Shown piece after piece: positions 57,524 through 64,000 of a stretch of DNA of 64,000 nucleotides. This DNA comes from Ecdyonurus torrentis (lineage: Eukaryota > Arthropoda > Insecta > Ephemeroptera > Heptageniidae): the NCBI GenBank assembly GCA_949318235.1, contig OX439132.1, positions 17,553,256-17,617,255 on the forward strand. Direction: 5' to 3'. How positions within the stretch are numbered: position 1 is the stretch's first letter; each line of letters opens with the position of its first letter. The translations under genes and the position numbers were made by a program. A model generated the notes under the pieces. That model made no database searches. It had not been told where the DNA came from and saw only the letters and a list, made by a program, of their open reading frames with translations.

Positions 57524-59668
57524 CCCGAGTAGAACGCTAAGTATGACATTTCTATGATTTTTCAATGAAATTTCAATGAAATGTCCCATAACGATGACAC
57601 AACTGCGATTTAATGAAGACAAAGTATGACAAAGTCACAAAAATAATTTTTTTAAAATGTCTAACAATGAAATTTCGATGACAAAAAGACGACATAACGA
57701 CGACATGAAATTTTTTGTTTTTACAAAAATGAAATAAGTATGACAGCAAAAAATTATTGATGAAATAACGATGGCAATTTTTATTTTTCAAAAACCTAAA
57801 TCCGACACAACAACGACATGAAATTTTTTGTTTTTACAAAAATGAAATAAGTATGACAGCAAAAAATTATTGATGAAATAACGATGGGAGTTTTATTTTT
57901 CAAAAACCTAAATGCGACACAACGACGACAACGATTAAAATTCAATATGTATGAAATAACGATGACACGAAGAAATAATAATTTATTGGCTTTTTATATG
58001 AATATTGAATTTTTAATCATGTCATCGTTGTGTCGCATTTAGATTTTTTGAAAATTAAAGCTGCCATCGTTATTTCATCAATAAGTTTTTATTGTCGTCA
58101 TACTTATTTCATATTTACAAAAATAAAAATGTTCATGTCGCCGTTGTGTCATCTTTAAGTCATCGAATTTTCTATTTTAGCTGTTAGATTGATAGAAAAA
58201 TATCATTATATATAATTAAATAATTATTTTATATTAATATAACGTGTTTGATTAAAATTACTACTGATATAATTAGATTTTTTTCCCTATGTGCAAAAAT
58301 GCATGCTAAACGGTTTCGGAGAATGTGTATTTTTCAATATTGTAAAAATACAAAATAATTATTTTATATTATATTAGTTATTATAGTGTAACGAAATTTA
58401 ATATTTTGCTAAAAATTATGCTTATTATTTAAATCAGCTTTAAATATAGTCAATGTGCTTATTAACTCTAGAAAAGCGTAACAAAAATTGTTAAATTGAT
58501 TGTATTTTTATTGTTATATATTTCTTAACACGCGTACGATAAGGCAAATTAATTGCAAGCATTAAAAGAAAATATAAAAAAATATATTATAAATATGCTT
58601 CAAACAATTCAAAATTTAGTATTGCATAAATATATGGAAAAGTAATTTTTAGTGCCAAAAAACTGACAATCACTTAGCTTTTATTTAATGCATAAAATAA
58701 TGCATAAAATAATGCATAAAAAATATAATAAATATTGCAAATACAATGTTGCGTTTAATTAATATTCAATACAAGCAATATATTTGATAAATATATATTA
58801 TGATTAGAATCCTGTACAAAATCTTTGTGGTAGTGCAATGTAATATAGTAGCTTTTCCCGGTGACTCTCAGACTTGAAAAAAAAAAATTCAAAGTCAAGA
58901 ATTAATACCTATTTTTTCGTTTGTTTCGGAGGTTTTAATACTTTTTAGGGCAGGTAATAAAAGTTTTAATTATTTATAAAATATTTAATTTACTACAAAA
59001 ATGACGATTTATTGTGTTTTCTGACTTAGATTTGTATAAAAGTATTCACTTGATTACAAATTAATTAAGAAATCTGCAAAACAAGTTTCAGTTGAGACTC
59101 AAAAAATGCTGGGTTACTGAGTTTGGAAAGCTTTTTTATATAATATAATGCGAGAGACTCTACACTAAAGAAGAAAACTCCAACCCCATATATAAAATTT
59201 CATGTTAGGCAGGTAGCATTTGGTATATAGGCAGGCACTAGATTTTATTAACAGGCAGGTCTCCGAGGTGGTCGCGCGGTGTACTTTGAAAGTTTGTCGT
59301 CGATATTTCATATTTTTACACTATTAAAATTATCCTGAAAATTTTTGTCATCTTTATTTCATACATATGTCATTGAAATTTCATCGATAATTTCTAGTAG
59401 TATAATTTTGTCGTCATTATTTCTCATTTATGTCATCGTTGTGTCATACTTATGTCATCGTTGTTTCATACTTATGTCATTGAAATTTCGTCGAAAATAT
59501 TTTGCTCATTTTGCTAATATTTCTATTTTTTAACTCCATATAAATAACATGGGGCTAACGATGAAATAACGATGAAATGGGACACGTTTCATCGTTATTT
59601 CATCTTTGTGTCGCATTTATTTGTCATTCTTATTTCATCGTTGTGTCATCGTTAAAATTTTACTCGGG
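57524..59668. mobile_element. 2.15-kb inverted-repeat element with CCCGAGTA ends
   Basis: The left end is CCCGAGTAGAACG and the right end reverse-complements to CCCGAGTAAAATT. Both subterminal regions (about 57540-58180 and 59340-59660) are filled with degenerate units of the form ACGATGAAATAACGATGACA, in inverted orientation between the ends. Near the left end a 113-bp unit is tandemly duplicated (57701 and 57814) and a relative follows in reverse at about 58020-58150. The middle (58200-59200) is ordinary AT-rich DNA without a transposase-sized frame; a GC-rich word GTGGTCGCGCGG lies near 59270. AG borders both ends but no longer target duplication is certain. Confidence 0.75.
57701..57926. 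repeat. Two tandem 113-bp units
   Basis: Each begins CGACATGAAATTTTTTG and contains AATAAGTATGACAGC and GATGAAATAACGATGG. They differ at a few positions only. Confidence 0.9.
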
Positions 59669-60750
59669 AGGTTACTATTTTTTACTGTGCTTTTTTATGA
59701 TTTTCAATATTGATTAATTTTATATATTTATATTATTTATATTATATATTTATATATTTCTGGTTAAGGGACAAGGTTTTATATAATAAGATTGTCAAGC
59801 CCTCACAAAGTCTTAATTAAGTTCTTTATTATTATAATTATTATTATTAAATTTCTCAAGAAATTCCAACAATTGGACCGTTAACCGAATTTATGATATA
59901 CATATTTACTGAAAGCTTTTGTTTCTGAATACGTGTTTGCAACAATACATATATGAAGAAGGCATAAAGTTACAGGAAACTAGATGGCCAAATGTGATTG
60001 TTATAGCTATAATATTCATTGTTATAACATTGCGGGTGGCTTTTGCAAATTTCTCTCTCAATCTCTTATCTTCATTGTGTGTGTTTGTTTTTTTCCATTA
60101 GGATAATGATATCAACATATGTGGTATTAACATAATTATTTTTAAGTATTTATTATTGTCATTTTAAATCTTGATAACTTATGCAAAAAAAAATTATTAA
60201 AAAAAAAAAGCAATTAATTCTAAAATGAAATATATAAAATTAAATACAACAATTTGCATAATATATTTTTTTTTATAATTTATTAAGGATTGCTTTTGAC
60301 AGAAATTAAATACTACCCATATTTTTTTTGTTATTGTTATGATACGTTGTGGTTTAGGTTAGATTTGTATCTATATATAAATATTGAATTTAGTCGCTTA
60401 TTTTTTCTCATACGTGTGTGTCTTAATTATTTTGTTATTTATTAAGAACAGTATATATATATTTACCTTTATATATAATGTTTCAATTTATCATTGTGAC
60501 TTAAATTCTAAATTTATTAGCATAACTTGTTTCAAATTTGCCATAATAATTTTTTATATATTATGAGATCGTAGATTTTCTATGAGATTCTTAGTAATAA
60601 TATTAGTTATAGTAGTGAAATACATCTAAACATTTTAAAAAAGAGCATAAAATTAAATATAGATTGTATCCATTTATAATATGGATAATAATAGCTTCTC
60701 ACATGCGAAAAAAAAATAAATTACGTAATTTATGCTGCATTGAATGAGCA
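59669..60750. other. AT-rich gene-free stretch
   Basis: Frames at 59919-60101 and 60384-60566 are short and hydrophobic, with no recognisable motif. Confidence 0.5.
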
Positions 60751-60905
60751 TACACTTCTCCTAATACTAGTTCGAGCGGATACAGTATAATGAACAATGT
60801 AAAGTCAACTGTGATTGGTTAGTAGGTTTATAACACGCTCTCTGATTGGTTTAGCACCGCGGATACAGCTTTTGGCGGAAACGACCTTGTTTTGGCCAGA
60901 GTGTA
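60751..60905. mobile_element. 155-bp TA-flanked element, copy 2
   Basis: Same orientation and exactly the same length as 51728-51882, with about six differences, so roughly 96% identical. It starts TACACTTCTCC and ends GGCCAGAGTGTA. Flanking DNA is unrelated, which supports transposition rather than segmental duplication. Confidence 0.75.
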
Positions 60906-61848
60906 GATGTTGCTGTTTTGTGATAACATATGTAATATGAGTAATTTTGCTGAATATCTTAACTATTCATTCAATTCAAAACGTCTTTATTTAGGCGAAA
61001 GATGATTCAAGATTGCCTCTTATATACTATATATATATATATATCCTTAACTATTTTGATATTATGTATTTTAATATGTATAGTATAATCGCTATACAAT
61101 ATAAATAGTATAAAGTATGATTTTATGTATAAAAGTTGCTGCATTGAGCAATATAGCATAATTATTACGTTTTTATTTTTGTCTGTGCAAGCGGTCAATA
61201 AAGATTTAATGTTATTATTATTTATTTATTTTATTTTTTATTATTATTTTAATAAGGCAATATTTTAAAATTAACAACAAATTAAAACTTCTTTGATTCT
61301 GAATCAATTTTATATTGTACAACCACTGTTTCAATACTTTTCTTCCTATTATTTTACTTTTATGTGTACCTTCAGGCTAAAATACTTTATAATATTTGAA
61401 ATTTCTTGATTGTGTACCATATAGTGTATAATTGCTATTAGTGAAGAAGATATATTTCCACTATGAAATTTTATGTTTACAATAATAAAAATTAGAACGG
61501 AAGTATCTTAAATTTATTTCATATTCATACATATATATACATTATATAATATTATATTAATTAAAAACAAGATAAAGAAGTTTTTAAGTTATTTCTGAAA
61601 GTGTCACTCGTTTTTATTATTTATAAGTTAGAAGGAAATTAAATTTTACTATCACGGAATAATCCTTTTGAATATTTTAAAACAATAGAATATATTCTTA
61701 CAACAAAATAATGCACCCTAACTAAAAAAAAAATAAAAAAAAAAAACTTTGAGAGCATGAAGGCTGAAAAAGTTACTATACGGTGATTTGAGAAAAATTG
61801 TAATTCTTTGACTAATTAATTAAATAATGGATTTTTGATAATTTAAGT
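60906..61848. other. AT-rich gene-free stretch
   Basis: Only A/T homopolymers and a short TA run near 61028-61043; no exon or element ends. Confidence 0.5.
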
Positions 61849-62131
61849 TTAAAGGCAGTTTTTTACAGTCACACTTAAAAAAAAATACGAAAAAAAAAAA
61901 AAAAAAAAAAAAGAAGAAGAAGACAAAGACAAAGAAAAAGAAAAAAGTCTATACGGTGCAAAATTTTAAATAACAATTTTTGAAATTTAAACAAAACATA
62001 ATTTTTTCCCCCTTTTCTAATGGTCACGGGTATCACAGTTAATTTGCATTATAGGTACTTGTTATTATTAACTTTTCACACATAATATAATTTTGTATAG
62101 TTGTTTACTTTCAGAAATATGAGACGTTTAA
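61849..62131. mobile_element. TTAA MITE, family 2, decayed copy 3
   Basis: It begins TTAAAGGCAG and shares TCTAATGGTCACGG, a GTTATTATTAACTTT block and a GAGA-containing right end with the copies at 16528 and 24459. The left half is replaced by an A/purine-rich simple run (61888-61945). The right TTAA (62128-62131) is only a candidate. Confidence 0.5.
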
Positions 62132-62654
<523 letters not shown>

Positions 62655-62981
62655 CTTATTGTATATATCCTATTAGAGTAAAAATATTTAGATTTTATAA
62701 AATACTTTCAAGAATTTATAGCAAAATATATAAAGTTATTTAAAAAGCAATAAAAAAAGAAGAAGAAATTCAATAGAAATTTTTGTTCAAAGTAAATTTT
62801 CATAAACTCTCTTAGAGAACTCTATTAAGAAATTATACTAACTTTATATTAAATAAAGCCATTCAACGCACTTTCATTCACTATAAAGTTTTACAACATT
62901 ATATAAAAATCAATGCAATTGTAACCTCATGATTTTATTTTATTAAATATACAAATATTTAAACTAATATAAAAAAACACA

Positions 62982-62988
<7 letters not shown>

Positions 62989-63020
<32 letters not shown>
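62989..63020. repeat. Poly(A) run
   Basis: An uninterrupted A run of about 32 bp. Confidence 0.9.
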
Positions 63021-63024
<4 letters not shown>

Positions 63025-63499
63025 CCTACCTTGAAGGAAAAAAAATCAATGTTAATGGAGTGAGAGAATGCTATTAAGGAAAATGTTATTGTCAAAATCT
63101 TCTTGAGGGTGTTTGAGAAATGTGTTTTGTCACCACGTGTAGTTCACACTATTATTTCTTATACCTGTATGACATCCATTATCGCCTTACAACCTATGCA
63201 ACCTTTGCTTACTTCAATGTGATGCAAGTAGTATAACTTGAAGGAGTTGGAGATAACAACTCACTTGAAATTTGTACTTGTGTTTATTATTACAATAGCA
63301 TGAGTATAATAAATAAAAAAAAATAAAAAAAAGTGGGCAGTAAAAAAAAAAAAAAGCTACTATACACTAAATTTTTTTTATTTTGTTTTATTCCCTGTAA
63401 TGTCATAAAAAAAGAGCAAAAATATAAAAGTAAAAATGGGTATATAAGGGTTCTTCTCATATTATTAATAAAGAGAATGAGTCTTATACTCATACACAC

Positions 63500-64000
63500 A
63501 TCTTTTTTTCATTTCTCTCTCTTTCTCTCTCGCGGCTATTATTGATTTGCATCGCTCATTTTCTTCTACCACTCTCTTTCTTAGTTACTCCCCTCTCATC
63601 TCCCCCTTTCCACCCTTTTTTTCTCTCTTTTTTTATTTTTCTTCATAAGCAGACATCACTCCCTTTCTTCCTTTTCTTTTTTTTCTCTTTCTCCCTCATT
63701 CCCCCTTTCTCCCTCCCGCTGTACCTTCGCTTGCTTACTGTATATTTATATATATGACAGAGGAATAAAATGCGAGCATATCTCTGTTTAATTTTCTCTC
63801 TGATTCTTTCTCTTCATTTTCATATCAAATGAGAAAATATTTCGTACATATATTTTTATATATACTTTTTCCCTCAATATCATCAACCCCTTGCTTCACC
63901 TTCATTCCTCTTTGCCAACCCCACACCATACTCCAACATACCCCGCGCCCGGACTAATCTTGGCCAGAAATTAAGTTACTTCAGATGCAGTGCTTGACGA
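63500..64000. promoter_or_regulatory. Pyrimidine-rich, GC-richer flank (possible regulatory region)
   Basis: The + strand is strongly pyrimidine-rich at 63505-63735 and again at 63870-63950, with CpG words near both ends (CTCGCGGC near 63529, CCCCGCGCCCGG near 63940). An octamer motif ATTTGCAT, a POU-factor site in animals, lies at 63545-63552. A 71-codon frame here is Leu/Pro/Phe/Ser-rich low complexity. The region may belong to a gene beyond the window; no exon is defended. Confidence 0.25.

Noticed and set aside
57573..57791. Cys/His-containing frame that looks like a repeated motif protein
   Set aside because: The CHR motifs come from the repeated GATGACA units of the inverted-repeat element; not a zinc finger.

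Overview
This window looks like non-coding DNA from an AT-rich eukaryotic nuclear genome, most likely an invertebrate animal. I see no bacterial gene order, operons or ribosome binding sites, and no convincing protein-coding exon. What fills it is eukaryotic: tRNA-derived SINE-like retroposons, many small non-autonomous DNA transposons (MITEs), and an extreme density of long perfect dinucleotide arrays. By eye GC is roughly a quarter. GC-poor genomes rich in (GA)n are known among parasitoid and gall wasps and among aphids, but nothing here fixes the lineage, so that placement is only a guess.

Layout. 1-8 kb: AT-rich DNA with (GA)n/(TA)n arrays, a 330-bp foldback MITE (3752-4081) with a decayed relative at 7715-8025, a small hAT-like element (4188-4380) and a 1246-bp hAT element with a perfect 8-bp target duplication (6239-7484). 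8.6-11.5 kb: purine/pyrimidine-rich islands studded with (GA)n. 14.8-27.3 kb: a tRNA-derived SINE (14850-15207), a GC-rich SINE-like block (17640-17990) and two TTAA-flanked MITE families. 30-34.5 kb: two more MITEs and a second hAT copy (34060-34506). 35.9-45.2 kb: long (TA)n, (TC)n and (GA)n arrays, a TTAA element with TIRs reading ATTGGGCGAAATCAGG (44088-44562) and a broken SINE. 48-50.7 kb: the only (GT)n array, another (CT)n array and the most GC-rich island of the window (49980-50710), a possible promoter or first-exon region. 51.7-60.9 kb: a 155-bp element present twice at 96% identity, a 1.03-kb perfect (CGAA)n array, a 348-bp almost perfect palindrome and a 2.15-kb inverted-repeat element with CCCGAGTA ends. 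61-64 kb: a decayed TTAA element, a 100-bp (TA)n array and a pyrimidine-rich flank reaching the window end.

There is no gene system to describe. The open frames are mostly translations of simple repeats (Arg-Glu, Ser-Leu, Tyr-Ile and Ser-Phe-Val-Arg runs) or of transposon ends. The most interesting items are structural: the palindrome at 56581-56928, the (CGAA)n array at 52914-53943, several TTAA-flanked MITE families, and ten exact copies of the CRE-type palindrome TGACGTCA, five of them inside MITEs. All element boundaries come from terminal repeats and flanks read by eye. No database search or alignment program was run.
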